Of a stretch of DNA of 64,000 nt, positions 48,678-62,753 are shown in pieces (position 1 is the stretch's first letter; each line of letters opens with the position of its first letter). Made by a program: the position numbers and the translations under genes. Origin of the DNA: Trochalopteron elliotii. Lineage: Eukaryota > Chordata > Aves > Passeriformes > Leiothrichidae. The stretch is from the NCBI GenBank assembly GCA_024734555.1, contig JANPWX010000158.1:182016-246015 (forward strand), in the 5' to 3' direction. The notes beneath the pieces were generated by a model. It searched no databases, was not told the origin of the DNA, and saw only the letters and a list, made by a program, of their open reading frames with translations.

Positions 48678-50501
48678 CTCTCCTGAGGCTCCTTCCCTAC
48701 ATTCACCTGGATCCGTGGTGTGGGGAATGAAAGGACAGAGCTGTAATTAGGCTCAGGGCAATCAAAGATGGGTCTAGGTGTGGTGGGTGATAGCAGTGAG
48801 AGGAGATGGGGCCAACCCCTCTTCAAACGTCCTGAGCTGTGCCTGTCCAGTGGCCCAGTCCTGCTCCAAAACCCAGCATTCCCAGGACAATAGCAGTGAC
48901 TGGGGGGACAGCAGCAAGAGGAGACTGCCCCTGCAAACACAGCAGTAAGAAATCCCTTACAAGAGTGAGTGACAGTAATTGGAAGTAATTGCACCAACAC
49001 AGACATGGAGACAGCTTTTTAGTAATTCACCATTTCCTATGAAACAATATGAATAATCCCCCTCTAAAGTGCTGGTTAGGGCCAGTCTCATCATTTTTTT
49101 GCATTTTGATTAAACTAGTTGTAAACTGAGATAATCAGCTCCTGTGGGATTTTTAAGAAAACTATTACACATTTCAAATCAGCTGTTTTCCTACCTTCTC
49201 TTTGTTTAATGTAATTTTTCTTTATTGACCCTATAAAAGAAGAAAAGGATAATAATATAGGATATAAAGGATAATATAAAATGCCCTTTTTCACTCAGAC
49301 CCGCTCTCCTGGTTACAGGTGCAGACATGTAGGAAGGAAACAGACAGAAAGGAAAATAAAATTAGGTCCAAATTCTAAACATTTTCACAGAGATCACTCC
49401 TTTTTTCAAGGTTTTGCAGTGCCTCAATTTGCTGGAACACACATGACACTACAGGAAACAGAAGCAGATGTCAGCAACCACTGCAGTAGCTCACTCTGCT
49501 AATAAGCGTTACTCAGAATTTAGGTTGAAGAGTGACTGATGGCATCATGCAAGACCTTTGTCCAGGTAACAGCCATCAGGCCTAATTTGGGTGCAAAACT
49601 ACTGATGAAACCCAAAGCACATTTGTCCTGCCTCATGCTTTAGCAGGGCTCCTCAAAATTAACTTCTCTGTATCCGGGGTCTGTGGGAAAAAGCAGTACT
49701 TCCACATTTCTGAAAGCCAGGGTTCTTATGTGGGTGACTGGAAAGGTCTAATAGCATGACAGTGGCAATCCTCTGCCCTTATTTCACAGAGCATGTCCCT
49801 CATGATTCCAAAAGCCTGGCAGATTTCTTGTGAATTTTCCTTCTGGCCGAAGTATGCTAAACTGCTTCTGTAGTACAAAATGCTTTAATGTGAGATTTGG
49901 TATTCTGGTATGGGTCTTCTATTCTTCTTTCCATCAGTCACAATGCCCCTTTCAGGCAGCCTGGGAAGTGACTTCCCCTTCTGTGCATGCAGATGGGCTA
50001 TAGGAAATTCAAACAAGTTGTAAGCAAACTCAGCTGTGACCTGCCACTACATCCCTGGGGTTACCAGGGGGGTGTACACAGTAAAAAAGATGGGCTGTGG
50101 TGGGTGGGTGCAGTTCAGAAAGAATGTCAGTAATTTTTCAGAGCAGAGGTTAACACATAAACCAGGGAGCAGAGGTCAGAGCAGCCTGATTAGAACATTT
50201 GAGGCAAGGAAGGTTTAAATCTGGATTTGTTCAGTTCTCTGCAGCTTGGCCTCCCTGAAACATTTTGGGAGAAAAATGGACAAACACTTTATGTATAAAT
50301 TGGCGTGTCCGTGGGGGTGCTTTTACAGGCCAAGCAGCCTCCCAGACCAATTTATAACCTTCTGATGTGAGTTCCTCCAAATCTGCTCATTGGAAGCGTG
50401 GATGAGGCTTGGAAATGAGGAATGGGTCCGGCTTGGATAGGAAAAGGTGTTTATTTCTGTCCTGGCTCCATGTGCAGAGCAGAGCCAGGACTGGAAGCCG
50501 C
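48678..50501. other. intergenic, nothing recognised
   Basis: No exon or repeat family is recognised. A short AT-rich stretch at 49,240-49,285 repeats the words ggataat and ataaaggata. Confidence 0.4.
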
Positions 50502-50696
50502 ACCCCCTGCTCGGCCTGTGTGCCCCCCTTTTCCCAGCTCGCCCCCTGGGCAGGGAACACTCTGGGCCAGACCCCCTGCTCAGCCTGTGTGCCCCCCTTT
50601 TCCCAGCTCACCCCCTGGGCGGGGAACACTCTGGGCCAGNNNNNNNNGCCCCCCTTTTCCCAGCTCACCCCCTGGGCGGGGAACACTCTGGGCCAG
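50502..50696 (+). repeat. 69-bp GC-rich minisatellite with assembly gap
   Basis: The unit begins accccctgctc and ends cactctgggccag. Copy 1 is 50,502-50,570, copy 2 is 50,571-50,639, and a third incomplete copy follows the Ns (50,648-50,696). Copies differ at few positions (g/a and a/g changes such as gggcaggg against gggcgggg). The period of 69 is a multiple of 3, which is why several frames stay open through it on both strands. Those frames are not genes. Confidence 0.9.
50640..50647. other. assembly gap (8 N)
   Basis: Eight undetermined bases inside the minisatellite. If only one unit were interrupted, 20 bases would be expected before gccccccttttccc resumes, so the gap length is not faithful and extra whole units may be missing. 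Confidence 0.95.
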
Positions 50697-52296
50697 TTGG
50701 GGAAAGGGAAGGGGTGGGGTTGCATCAGGGGGATACCGGGTGTGTTCAGGGAATGGGGGTAGGGTATTTTGGAATGGAACAAACCAAGTACAGACAAATA
50801 ACAAAATACAAATACAAATTCATAACCCTAAATCATGCACTGCAACAACTATGCATTACAATTTCTAATTGTATGGAGAATCTTAGCTCTCTCATGGATG
50901 CTGGGCACTGGAGTGTCAACACTCAGGTCCAGAAGAAATTCCTAAGAACTTTTTTATACTGGTAACAAACAGGCTTTCCTTCTGCAGCCAAGCCATATCA
51001 GCAGAGGGCCTTTTACCAGGCCTTGGTCTCTCTTCCTCCCCCTCTTCCCTTTTTGAATTGGCCACAAGACCTGGATGACTGTGAAGAATCTTTGAATGGG
51101 ATTAAGCACAAAGCAGTGCTCTGTTTCTGGATCCTTCCTCCTAAAGAGAAAGTCTACATCCATCCTGATCTCACAGGTAAAATCTGCCCCTCTCTAGTGT
51201 ACAGAAACTTAGCTCTAAACAGAAATTTAGGCACCATCTCTAAAAACAATCTAGCCTATTCCTATAATGGATTAAAAAGAGAATTTTCTGTCTAGCATGC
51301 TCAGATAACTTTGTATCCATCGTGCTGGAAATAGCTCCCAGATAGCAAAGCTCACTCATCATGTAAACTCCTTCTGTACCAGTATATAATCCTTTTAATT
51401 ATCCACTGTAGAATGACTTGTCTGCCATCACTCAAACCTGTTCAACTCAACCATGTATGAGTGTAATAGCACTTTCTTGGGCAGTCTTCAAAAATCCCAC
51501 CAGTGCCTAGCTAGATGTCTGTATTTCTGGGACCTAGCACAGGTTGGTGGCTCTGATTAAACCATGACAAAGCTGGGGGCTTGGTCTCCCCTAATCAGTC
51601 CTAAAAATACAGTTTTTACAGTTGTCCCACTCTCTGCATAGTTTTGGCATCCTGACAGTAGTTCAAATAAATTCTGGAATTTATTCTACTAATTTCTGGA
51701 AGAAAAACGAGAAAGCCTTTTTCACGAGCAAGCTATCAAAAGCAACTTCTTTGATTACTAACTAAGGCAAGAAACTGAATCAGCTCTGTTTCCTTGCAGC
51801 ACTTTTGGTATTCTGTTGGTGTTTCTAAGATTTCTCATCTCCTGACACACTGAGACATTCATCTTCAGTTACAGTCAAAACCCACAGGTTTGCAGAAAAG
51901 TCAAAAATTTGTCCTCATCTGCTGCCTGTGATGCAGTCAAATGTTTCAACCCAGCAGCTCCAGAATATCTCATCCCTTTTGCAGTGCTTGCTCGAGTATG
52001 TCCACTTCTCCCCAGTTCTGTGCCCCCCTCATGGTGTTTCTCAGCTAAGGGCTGTGTTTGAAGAGGGCTTCACTGAGCATTTGCAGCATCACTAACATCA
52101 GCCTTCAAGGTGCTCTGTGAGGAGGCTGTTAACAGTGCAGCAGGGAAAAAGTGGGAGCAAAATATCAGCATGACAGACCAACCTCACGGAGACACATCAA
52201 CAGAAATAGGAGTGCTGACAGAATATCAGGTTGAACACAGAGCTACAGGATAGTGCCAGTGGAGGAAACACAGAGACAAATACATTTTTCAGAGGG
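50697..52296. other. intergenic, nothing recognised
   Basis: No gene or repeat family is recognised. Short open frames only. Confidence 0.4.
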
Positions 52297-52325
52297 AAAA
52301 AAAAAAAAAAAAAGAAGAAGAAGAT
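52297..52325 (+). repeat. A17 run followed by (GAA)n
   Basis: Seventeen A, then gaagaagaagatga. Looks like a simple repeat. No retroposed sequence is recognised upstream that would make it a poly(A) tail. Confidence 0.8.
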
Positions 52326-55300
52326 GAGGCATTATAATTCTCTACAAAATTCTGAAGTAGAATATACCTTCTAGCTGTTGATTGTTTTTTCCCAAGCTGC
52401 TGAACAGAATAATTCTCATGGAAAAACACAGCAAAGATGTGAAGAAAACATATTAGGAAATCGGAATACATTTGTCAGTCTAAATCACTGAGCTTTAAAA
52501 AATTGCTGGATACAAATAGCATCAGCAGCACAATCTGCACTCACATGCTCAAGGACCAGAATCCTTAGGGTGCAGGGGCAGGGCATGGGAAGGCAGGGAG
52601 GCATTTTGGGGTGCAGCAGCCTGCAGAAGCTCTTGCTTCTGGTGCCATCTCTGCTCTGAGCTCTGCAGCACAAACCTCCCAGCCAGCAGCTGCCTCCCAC
52701 CTGGGAGACAGCATCCCTCTGGCCCTGCTGAGCTCCTGCCTATGTTCTTCACTTCTGGCTTGGGAAGGAAAAAGCCAAACCATGCCACACGTGAGGGAGC
52801 AGGCCCCTTGCACAGGAACGAGTTTTCTCACTTCTGTAATCCCTGTGGCTGGAGAAGACCTGAATTAAAAGGATTTTTCAGTCTATCTGTCCAAGAACTT
52901 TTAACAATCAGTACTTAGTGCATCCAAATCACACTCCCAAGCAACCAACGTTTAGCTCAAGTGTCCTTTTGGGGCATTAGTTGCATGCAGACAAGTTTAT
53001 ATTTCTGTATTTATGTATTTCTGTCACATACTCAGAGCTGCCCAGACTCCTCTCATGTGGCACAAATCCTGTCTCTTTTCCTGAGCTTGGCCCTGGCAGG
53101 AAGAAGAAAATCAACCCCATTCAGCTGCAGCACCAGAGTGCTCTTCTGGGGACAAAGCTGCAGTTCCAGTAAGCTTCCTTAATCTAATAGAAACAAATAC
53201 CACTCCTAGATATTGTACTCTTGCTTACCTGACTCTGACAGGCTTGTGACTGTATCTTGGACTGACTCTGATCTGGACTGACAAGCACACCTTTTAGCTG
53301 TAAAAGATAATATATTTTGTTCATACAAAAACATATAGCACCTGAGTAAGAAGCATATTGTGTATTCCCAAGAACTGGGCAGAAATGCAGGCATTGGTGG
53401 CTCCAAAATCCCCCAGGTAATTAAACATTATTTCAGAGCTTTTGAAGAGCAGATGCCATGTATTAACAGCATCAGTTAGAAGCCAATTCTGTGCCACTGG
53501 CCTGGACACTGCCAGCAGCTGGAGCTCTGTGTTTTGGTTTAACTGTAGCTGGGCAGAAGATTAAACCAATTTAGATAAAGTGGTAAGCTGGCGGGAGTAA
53601 ATGGGGTGCTGGTGCTCTCTGACACTGCATCCAGCACCCTTGTTGGAGGAGATTACTTTGATATGAGAATTTCTTTTCAAGTCAAGCATCCCTAAATCTT
53701 GACCAGCGATTGGGGTAAGAAGCAGAAGTGCAGGCATGCTCTTCCCATTATCCCTTTTCATGTGACAAATGGACAGTTCTACCTGGCATTATGGTAGCCA
53801 AAAATCCTGTTTTCAGGGGGCAAAGGAGGTGCCTGTTCCCTTTCTCCTACAGCAGTTAGGAAATCCTGTGTGTCCTGAAAAACAAAAATTAAGAAATTAA
53901 ATTTTGCCCTTCCTTTCAGAAAAAGGTGGTTGCTGATTTTTTTTTAAAGACTGTGATTCTGCTCACCTTCAGAGTGTGATTCTGCAAGACCGTGTGGCCA
54001 GAGAGACATTGGATATTGCCAGGCTGCAGAGTCAAGGCTGCTTTAATGGACTCAAGCTACTTGATGCATCAGCAGCTAAACTGTTTTTTTGGTAGGTCCC
54101 CACATACTCCTGAGCACTCTGCTTTCCTGGCACAAGTGGGCAGCCTCATCCTTCTCAATTTTGTGAGCCGTGAGAGCCTCAAAACAGCATTCTCTTTAAA
54201 GGGGAGCAGTCAAGGAGAACTATGCTAATTATCTTGGGTAGAGGATTCTTTAGGTCTTTGCCAGTTTTTATCAAAGCATAAAAAGCAATTATTAAAATTA
54301 ATGCAATTTACCATGTGTTCCACTTCTAGCAAAGCTATTTTTGGCAAGGGTTTCCATCTGTCCCATTCAGCAAGATCAGCCACAGACTTTTGCTTTCCAT
54401 TCCACTTCTCAGAGTTCTCATGTGGAGCTTGGCAAACGTCTATTTGCAGAGTGGAGCACCTCCACTGCAGCATCTAGTTTACCTGACAGTTGCCATCACC
54501 TGGCAATTGTGTCCTCACCAGGACAAATACTTATACTTCTTTCTCTGTTGCTCTCTGCTGGCACTGTGGATCCTCCTTGGTGCAGAAATGCTGCACCCTC
54601 TGCCCTGAGCAGGTGAACAGTGAGAAAGGCTGTGGGGTCAAATGAGAAATTTATCTGCAGGTTTTCAAAAAAGAGCTTTCATCTGTATTTTTCACAGTTC
54701 TACGGCCTGCCTTAAAGTGATTAGAAATTAGTTTTTTTAGGTTTTCATACAGCTGAAGAGAAAACAGCACAAGGAGAATGCATTTGTGGGGAATAAAGAC
54801 CTGACTCCAGGATAATGTTCATGGGCTCATTGATATTCAAAGTGTTCTCACTCTGGAAACCTGGCACTAACACTTGTATAAACAGGAACACAGCAGGTGT
54901 GATTGTCCAGAGTGGAGGCACATGAATCTTTCAAGTGACTTGAGTTCTGGGGATGGTTTTGCATTTGCCATCCCCTCACAGTCCTCTGGCAGCAGCATCC
55001 TCTGTACTGAGATCTCACCTCTGTACAAGTGAAAGAGAACCCTGCAAAGGAAACAGCAAGGGCAGCTCAGTTTATCCTTTGTGCTCCTCCTCTGAAGTTG
55101 CACAGATGAAGGAAACTGCTCAGATGAAAGAGGTTATGCTAACATGACATGCTGAAATCACAGAGGTGAAGCAGTTTATTTTGACTGGAAAATAGAAAAC
55201 CAAACCATATTTTCACCTGTCCAGTGAGTACACCAAGAGGAAGGGAAGCCTAGATGTGATGCTGTCACTGAGATACCCACTTGCTGGCTTCAGACTAGCT

Positions 55301-58300
55301 TTTTATTAGCACTTTAAAATGAAAAAGCTGTAATAGATTGAGTGGGAAGGTGTGATACGGGTATAATTAATAACAGAAACCTAATAAAAGCTATATGTTA
55401 AATGCCAAATAAATGCCTACCTGGTGTAAAGAAAAAATATCTGGGATATAAAACCCAAGGGCATGATTAAATATATAAAGAGAAAAATGACTCAAAGTCT
55501 TTAAACTCAGTCTCTCTGGTGGCTGAATCCCACAGCGTCCATGCTTGGCAGCCCCACAGTGTATTCCTTCCCACTTGCCATACTTCCTGAATAAAGGAAC
55601 CCGAGTCACAAAGTTGGCAGCACAAATTTGGTTTGTGCTTAAAGTCATTAATATCCCTACCTGGTGGGAGACAAATGTTGGAGAAGCACTCACGAGACAA
55701 GTTGTCTGAAGAATTTGCTCAAAGCTGCCTTGAAGTTGCCGTCATTCACCTTTGCTGCAGATTGCTCCCTGTGCCTAAATACAAAGATTCCTCCTGCAGA
55801 CACACTCCCTGTGCTGCATTTTGCCTGGTACAAAATGAATTCTCAAAATAATACCTAAACATGTTTTTCTCAACATATTATCACTGCAACAATATGGCAG
55901 GAAATGCTGCTCTCCAGAAATGGCATTTCCTTTGTAACCCAGGTTCACAAGTTTTACTCTGCTCTGAGGCACTTCTCTCTGCTAAGGTATCCTTTTCTAA
56001 TCCCTTCCAGCACTGCAGGGAGAAGTAGCATTTATCAGGACACTCAGTGAAAATTCATTTCATTCTCTCTCCCAGGCATTAAAATCCATAAAAGATTCTT
56101 GCCTCTTTAAGATACTGAAAGACTGGCATTAGTGATTTAAAGTTAATGAAACAGGAGATTCCAGGGTAAATTCCATTCTCACAAATAGCAGTGAAACTCC
56201 AATGTAAGCAATGTGAGCTTCACTGTGTGGCAGCACAGGAGCGAGGGCTCCTTCCAGGCCAACAGAGTCGCTCATGAGTGAAGTGCAAACAGCATTTTGT
56301 GAATGCAACAGTGAAGTGCAAAGTCCTTCAATTAGCTCAGCAGAGTAATGCATGCCAGCGATCAAGAATATTTTCATGGAATATTGTGTATATTATCATG
56401 CTCTTTTGGATTACGTTTAAACAATAAAACATAAAATAGCACGTTCTTGAATTGTGATAGTCATAGTTCTTTTAGTCTGTTCTGATTTCACGAAAACATG
56501 CACATTTTTATTTTACATTGGTGTGCATACACATGCAAGGGAATATGTGTGTCTCTCCATATTGAAAACATATGTGTAATGTCTCAGTGCATGAAAGCAA
56601 CATTCTAGCTGAAATTTTCTCTTCCTGGAGATCAGAAAATCTCCATCCCAGATGGCACACATGCTCTCTAGCCAGTCATGTTCCATTCCTCACTTGAGGC
56701 ATTTTGGATTTGTGCAGTAATTCTGCACACTAGAGTTTTAATGCTGCATAGAAAGAGCACAGTCTAGCTGAAAATGTATGAATTGCTTAAGAACACATGC
56801 ATATCTCAGGAGTGGGTAAATACCTCTATTTTTGTCTCTGATCTGCATCCTTTACTTGTTTTTATTGTTAAATGCCCAAATAACATAACAGAAAATAAAA
56901 TAACAAATATCAAACCCAAAGTAACATCCAGCACAGAATAGCTTATTAATAATGGCATTGGCAATACATTATGCTGGGGAAAAAAAAAATACACAATGGT
57001 TCCTCTGCAAGGCTTGTATCTCTACAATGCCACAAGGAGTGTCCTGGTCCCTTCCTCATTGTGCAGGTGTAATCAGTCCCTCCTGGGAAGGAGAGCACTC
57101 ATTGCATCTCCCCGTGATTTGCAACTCTGTTGCAGCAAACTGATTTTAGCAAACTGGGCCAACAGAATTGAAACAGTATTCCAGGAATGTGATGGCAAAT
57201 AGCAGACCCAATTCTGATCTCACATGTGCTAGTTAACATCTCGATTTACAATTTACATCAGTGGAGGTTTTTCCTAATTTGTGATGGATTGGGCCTACAG
57301 AATAATAGTGCAACGTGCCTTTTTTAACAATGCAAAGCCAACTTACACAGAACTCCAAACACAGTTGCCTACCATAGTAATCAAAAGCTCAGCATCTTGA
57401 AGGATCACACCAAAGTCCACTATATGCCATTTTGTTGTGGGGAAGTTTGTTTGGGATCAAACAGTCTCCTGCTTTAGCTAATGAACACATAGGAAGAAAA
57501 ATGAATGATCACAAGTAATTGCAACTTGCAAAGTAAATTACGCCATTAACTGCTCCAGAAATCAATAATCAGGCACAAAAAGAAATTCAGTTGAGGGGAT
57601 GACAGAAGAAAAAATAAATCTCTTGGGCATCTTGCCACTCTGGGGATTTTAATTTTGAGTTTTCCACTCCCATCTATCCATTCTTATTGCCCATCCATCA
57701 ACCTCCTGATGAATATAAAGGACTCCAGTATGAAATGCCAGAAGATTTCTGGGTTGGTAGAACAATGGAAAGGGAGTCTTTCAGGTTTGGAGGAGGAAGG
57801 GCAAATCACAGATGACAGTTTAGAAAAGCTTGTCTCTGCTCTTTCTTTTTTCCCCTAACATCTCTCTTTAATAGCATTGGCAGTCTAATAATCATTTCAA
57901 AGGTAACCAGAATTGTTCTCATGGGCAAATCATCTGGAAATCTCCTCCTGATTGACTCTAAGTACTGACATAATTTTTAATAGAAGTGCAACATGATATA
58001 TGCCTTTGCTTATTGGTATAGTTTTAAGCAGGGACAAAGTGGTTGTTTAATCTTACTCCCATGTTAGAGGCATTTATCTTCCACCCCTTTCTATTTACTA
58101 TTTACACCCTCATAAGAATGCCAACACTGTGGCCTTCATTATTAGCAATACTCCTTGATTAAATAGCATTTATGACTCTCTCTATATTTTGGGCTTTATT
58201 AATGAACGCTGTGAGTTCTTCTGAGTGCCTACTTCTGACAGGTTATCTTCTATGTATTTTGACTAGAAGGGAGTTAAACGGAGGAGAGTGGTTCAAGCAG

Positions 58301-61300
58301 AAAGCATACATGGAAAATGTTGCCACCACTATTGTGGTTACACAGGTGGTGGCAGAAAACAACACTTCTTCATTAGAAGAAGGTGATGAGTTAAAATGCC
58401 CATCCTACAGGAAGGGAAAAGTGAGGTGTGGAGAGAAAAAAGGTGTTTTCAGCAAGTACAGCTGACCTAGGCTGTGAGCTGGACTCTGCTGCAAGCAGAT
58501 GCTATCATGGTCTGTAGGGACACTGGATGCTCAGGCTCCTGTGAGAAAAGTGGTAGAAATGGTGTGTTAAAAACCCTCATGGTCAGAAATCCAGTTCCTG
58601 AAATGCAGTGCACTTATGGGCAAACTGAGTATACAGGAAGCATTTACTGGTTGCTGCAAGCATTGCTTAATTACCCCTCTGTAGCACCATGGCTCTTAGA
58701 CACTCTCCAGAAACTGTCCAAATCCCAGCTGCTTGTGCAAAACAAAGGAAAGCTGGAAAGGGGGGGCAGGTAAGAAAGAGGATGTCAGTGGGTGCAGCTT
58801 TACCCAGAGACCATAAATCTGACACAGCTCTGGCAGTTCTGTAGCATCACCAGGGCAAGAGCCATGAACTGCTCAGGCCACACTGTGCCTGGAGAGGTGC
58901 TTGTATCATAACCAAAAACAGTGCCAAGGTTGACTGTACATATGCTTTCCCAAGCAGCTCTACAGCCTTGTATTCACCACCTCAGATCATGACTCCAGAG
59001 GGACAGAATAGAGAGAAGACACAGACCAGCAGGCTTGAAGGTGAACGTGAGAGAAGAAACCTGAAAGAACAAATTTTTTTTCTTGCAACTAGTGCTTTAT
59101 TTTGAATAAACAGGAGCACTAACAATTATGAGCAACTTTTATGGTTAATTACTGCTATTTATGTTGGCAATTATCTAGTGTCATATATTATTATTTTATA
59201 TCCTTAAACTTCGTCAGCTGAATGTGTAATCTTTACCTCCCTATGTGTTAAAGACTGATTTTTACATACACAGTTATGTTTTTATATCTGTGGTAATTCA
59301 CCAGTCAAAACATGACATGCATGATTTTGGTTCTAATCTTTCCACTTTAATTCTGCTCTCACTTCTTCCCTCCCCCCAGTAACCAGTCATATTTGACTGA
59401 TCTCTTCAGATTAAAAACTAAAAGGGAGAAATATGTCAAATTTATTTGCAAATTCTCCCTGTTGAGCCCTGTCACTTCAGCGAAAACCCTCCTCGAATTC
59501 CCTCCTCATTTGGATTTGAAAAGTGGATTTAACCCTTTCAAGGCTGGACACATTTGGTTTGGATAATTTTCCTGCCTTTGCATTCAGAGACTGATCTTCA
59601 AAGGACTTTATTAATTACAGTAAAACTTAATCTACGGTTATTTCCAACCACACAAAAAGATGGCTTAAATCCCTTAGTAGCAGAGTATAGCCTGGGAAAG
59701 GACTTCCTATGTTCCAAAGGACAGATAAAAACTTCCAAAAAACAGCAAAACTATTTTTTTTCTTTTACATACCAAAGCTGATTTTCTTTCCATGAGCATG
59801 AAAATCCTAATTTTTATCAAGAAATACAGTGGGCATCGTGCAGCTCTATAAACATATTTGGTCTTCAGTCATCCTGAACAAAACAGGTTTTATGAGAGTT
59901 TAGTTAAAACCGCCTGTACAAGCTCCTACCAAAACTGGTGCGGGCCATGGTCATCTCCAGGACCTGCTACCTGACACAATTGCCAGTGCTGATTTTACCA
60001 AAGTAAGGAAACAGACATAGAATAGGATACCAAGGATGGTTTGGGATAGCAACATGTCACTGTCATGTCTGTCACCATGCTACATTTGAGCCACTTATAC
60101 TGATATGAATATTTTTCCCTCTTTATATTTTACAACATTGAACCTAATTACTTGTTGGAATGACTGCAGTTTTTTTCCTTGACCATATTACTGGTATCCA
60201 GGCTGAAACGCTAACCTTTACGTACACAATTAAACCAATGTTTATAACAGTACAGTGTAGCAAAGCCTTAATTTTTGATCGGAGTGAAATTTGAAACACT
60301 TCTCTGAAATAATAATAAAAGAGATTAAATATAAATCAGAGCAAACCGGATGCAGCTAGGAGGGAGCAGAAGCAGTGTGGAGCTTGACACAGCATTGGCA
60401 CACTCATTTGCTAGGAATATGCCTTTTTCCATGTTACTCCTGTCTACTGTGTTTGGTAAAGGGTTACCCTTTTTCACAGAGTATTTTTCCTGGGCTAACT
60501 TTGAATTTAGCAGCGCAGGTGTGAGGAGCCATTTGGTGTTTGGTGCCTGCAGAACATGTTGCCCTGTGTGCCAGTGGACGAATTTGAAAATGGTTTTCTT
60601 CAGTTTTCCCCTGTGTTAGTGCTGAGGCAACAGCCCGTGTGCTAAATGGACATGCATGTTGTGCTGTGTGTCTTTAAGTGTCTGTATGAATATTAACTAA
60701 TTAGTCAGTAAAGACTGTGACAAGGTTCTTGCAAATGGCAGAAGCTGCAGAGGATACAGCTCGAACACCAACTGCGAGTCTGAATGCACAAGGGCCCAGA
60801 GAACAGGAAAGGAAGCAAACAAGCTGAAAGGCTAGAGCAAGCCAGCAAGAGGGCTTCAAAAATACAAATAAATTTAGCACATTAAGACTGGCAGCAGCTC
60901 ATGTAGGTTTAATGGTTATACTAAGAATGGACTGTCAATTTGAACTGTCAGCCTTTAGCATGGGGAGATTATAACCTAAGTGCTACCCAAGCCTTAATTA
61001 CAGCAAATCAATGTTTTGACACCCCATTTCATGACAACAAAGGTCCCATAGTAAAAAAAGTTTTCTACCCTTTCTTTTAATTTGCACCAGGCTACTGAGA
61101 TGTCTGGTGCATAACTTCTGAGCACTTTGGTTTCCCATTCTTAGTTTTCCAAGAAAATATGATTTTTCCTTTGGAACTAAGATTAATCTGGTAACTAAAT
61201 CCAAGGTCCTAGGTTATGTTCCAAGCTAACATATAAGCTCTGCTGACAACCCAGTATTTGCCCTGATCTCTCTGTTCTTGTTACTCTGGCTGTGATTTTT

Positions 61301-62160
61301 GTGGCTGTCTTCTTTGGGAGAAGGTCTGCAACAGTTCAGAGTGAATGAGCATCCCAGGCAATATGCGTGAGGATAAAACTATCAAAGAAAACATGGCTAG
61401 TATGGTAGGACCTTGCTTTAAGAATCAAGCTTATCATAGCTGGAGTAAGGAACTGAGGGTGTGCCTGATGCCAATAGGTCACCCAGTATCACAACGGCTT
61501 CATAGATCATGATAGGTTTGTGTTTATTTGAGGATGAGATCTGTCCTTTGCCTAACGTGTAACACAGCCATTGCAATGAAGGTTTATGCACACCCTGATG
61601 TCACAAAAACCAGCTGGCTTAGAGATGACTAAATACAATACCTCAAGGGCCCAGCTACAGGCTGAGAAAGAGCAGTCACTTCTGGCACATCTTTTCAGTT
61701 TTTCTTGCTCAGAAGCACAAACAGTGCTGAAAGCCCTTTCCCGTGGGGTGAAGAGAGCAATGAGATATGAACATAATCCTCCAAGTGTGTTCAACTGCCT
61801 TCCTGGGTCTTGAGGGGAAGCCCTTAGCTAAGGGAACTGGCTAGCTTGTGTCAGTGCCAGATAAAGAATTTTTTTAAGACAGAGCATTAGAGAAAAGAAA
61901 AGAAGAAAACTTTTTAAAAAGGGAAGGGAGGAATATTTACAAGTGCATGAATGGAAGCTTTGTCGACAGTTTTCTGGGGAGATAAGGAGCTGGACTGGCC
62001 CATCTCTGCACGGCATGGACACACTCCATGCCTTTGAGTCTCTCAGGAAAGAGCAAAAGGAGCTGCTGACATTTCTGCTTTAAAGGAAGAATCAATGAAT
62101 CTTTGTTTCCCACTGCCTGCTTGTTTGACCTTATTGTGTTGCGGAATAGAAAAGAAATAA
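52326..62160. other. intergenic DNA, about 10 kb without a supported gene
   Basis: Mostly AT-rich and free of obvious transposons. Several parts (about 57,200-58,160 and 59,090-59,330) have the even, repeat-free AT-rich texture of conserved non-coding DNA. No paired splice sites or recognisable protein content were seen. Confidence 0.35.
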
Positions 62161-62410
62161 AAGAGAACGGTGAGGGGAGAGCAGATTCGTGCTAATAAAA
62201 TCCAAGACAAGATCACAGCCCTCTGATCATCACTGGAGATGCCATTATTTGGTTGTTGTCCTATTTGCCGCTGTTGCTCATTTCTGATTCTTGCCTTGCT
62301 GTAATAAGTCACACTCTTTCCAGCCATCATCCCTATATTGACAGGCAAATGTCACCCAGGTTTGATTGACGTCCATTGCTCCTGAATACAGAAGTATGAT
62401 TTAGGAATCA
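62161..62410. promoter_or_regulatory. candidate distal regulatory element
   Basis: A repeat-free stretch about 1.4 kb before the CpG-island promoter. It contains TGATTGAC, a PBX/MEIS-type word (62,364-62,370 plus flank), which runs directly into TGACGTCC (62,367-62,374), one base from a cAMP-response element. Assigned on texture and motifs only; conservation was not tested. Confidence 0.3.
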
Positions 62411-62578
62411 ATTCCGTTTGTTTATTTAAACAGCTCTCTGTGTACCTTGTATATCTGTAAGCAGGACAAGTTCTTTAATATTTTCTCTGCAACAATGCCA
62501 CTAATATTGCACATTCACCTTCCCACTCAGTCACAGAGGTGCCCACCAGACCTTGGGGGAGGAGAAGCTTTTCATGTA

Positions 62579-62753
62579 CAAAAAGCAAACAAACAAAAAA
62601 AACAGACAAAAAAAATACCCCACCACCAAAAAACCCACCAAACACCAAAAAACCAAACCAACCAAAAAAAACCACCCAACAAAAAAAACCCAAAAAACCA
62701 AACCCCCAAATAAAACAAACAAACAAGAAACCTCAACACAACAAAACAAAACT
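62579..62753 (+). repeat. A/C-only low-complexity strand
   Basis: About 175 bases with almost no G or T on the plus strand, built from A runs separated by C, CC and CCC. Open frames on both strands here (Lys/Pro/Thr-rich on plus, Phe/Gly/Trp-rich on minus) are composition artefacts. Confidence 0.9.

Noticed and set aside
50387..50965. Four overlapping open frames on both strands through the minisatellite
   Set aside because: The repeat period is 69 (divisible by 3), so every frame free of stops in one unit is free in all. The proteins are translations of the repeat and include the Ns.
51555..51580. gattaaaccatgacaa, similar to the end of the avian LTR family
   Set aside because: Only about 15 bases match and neighbouring sequence does not continue the LTR.
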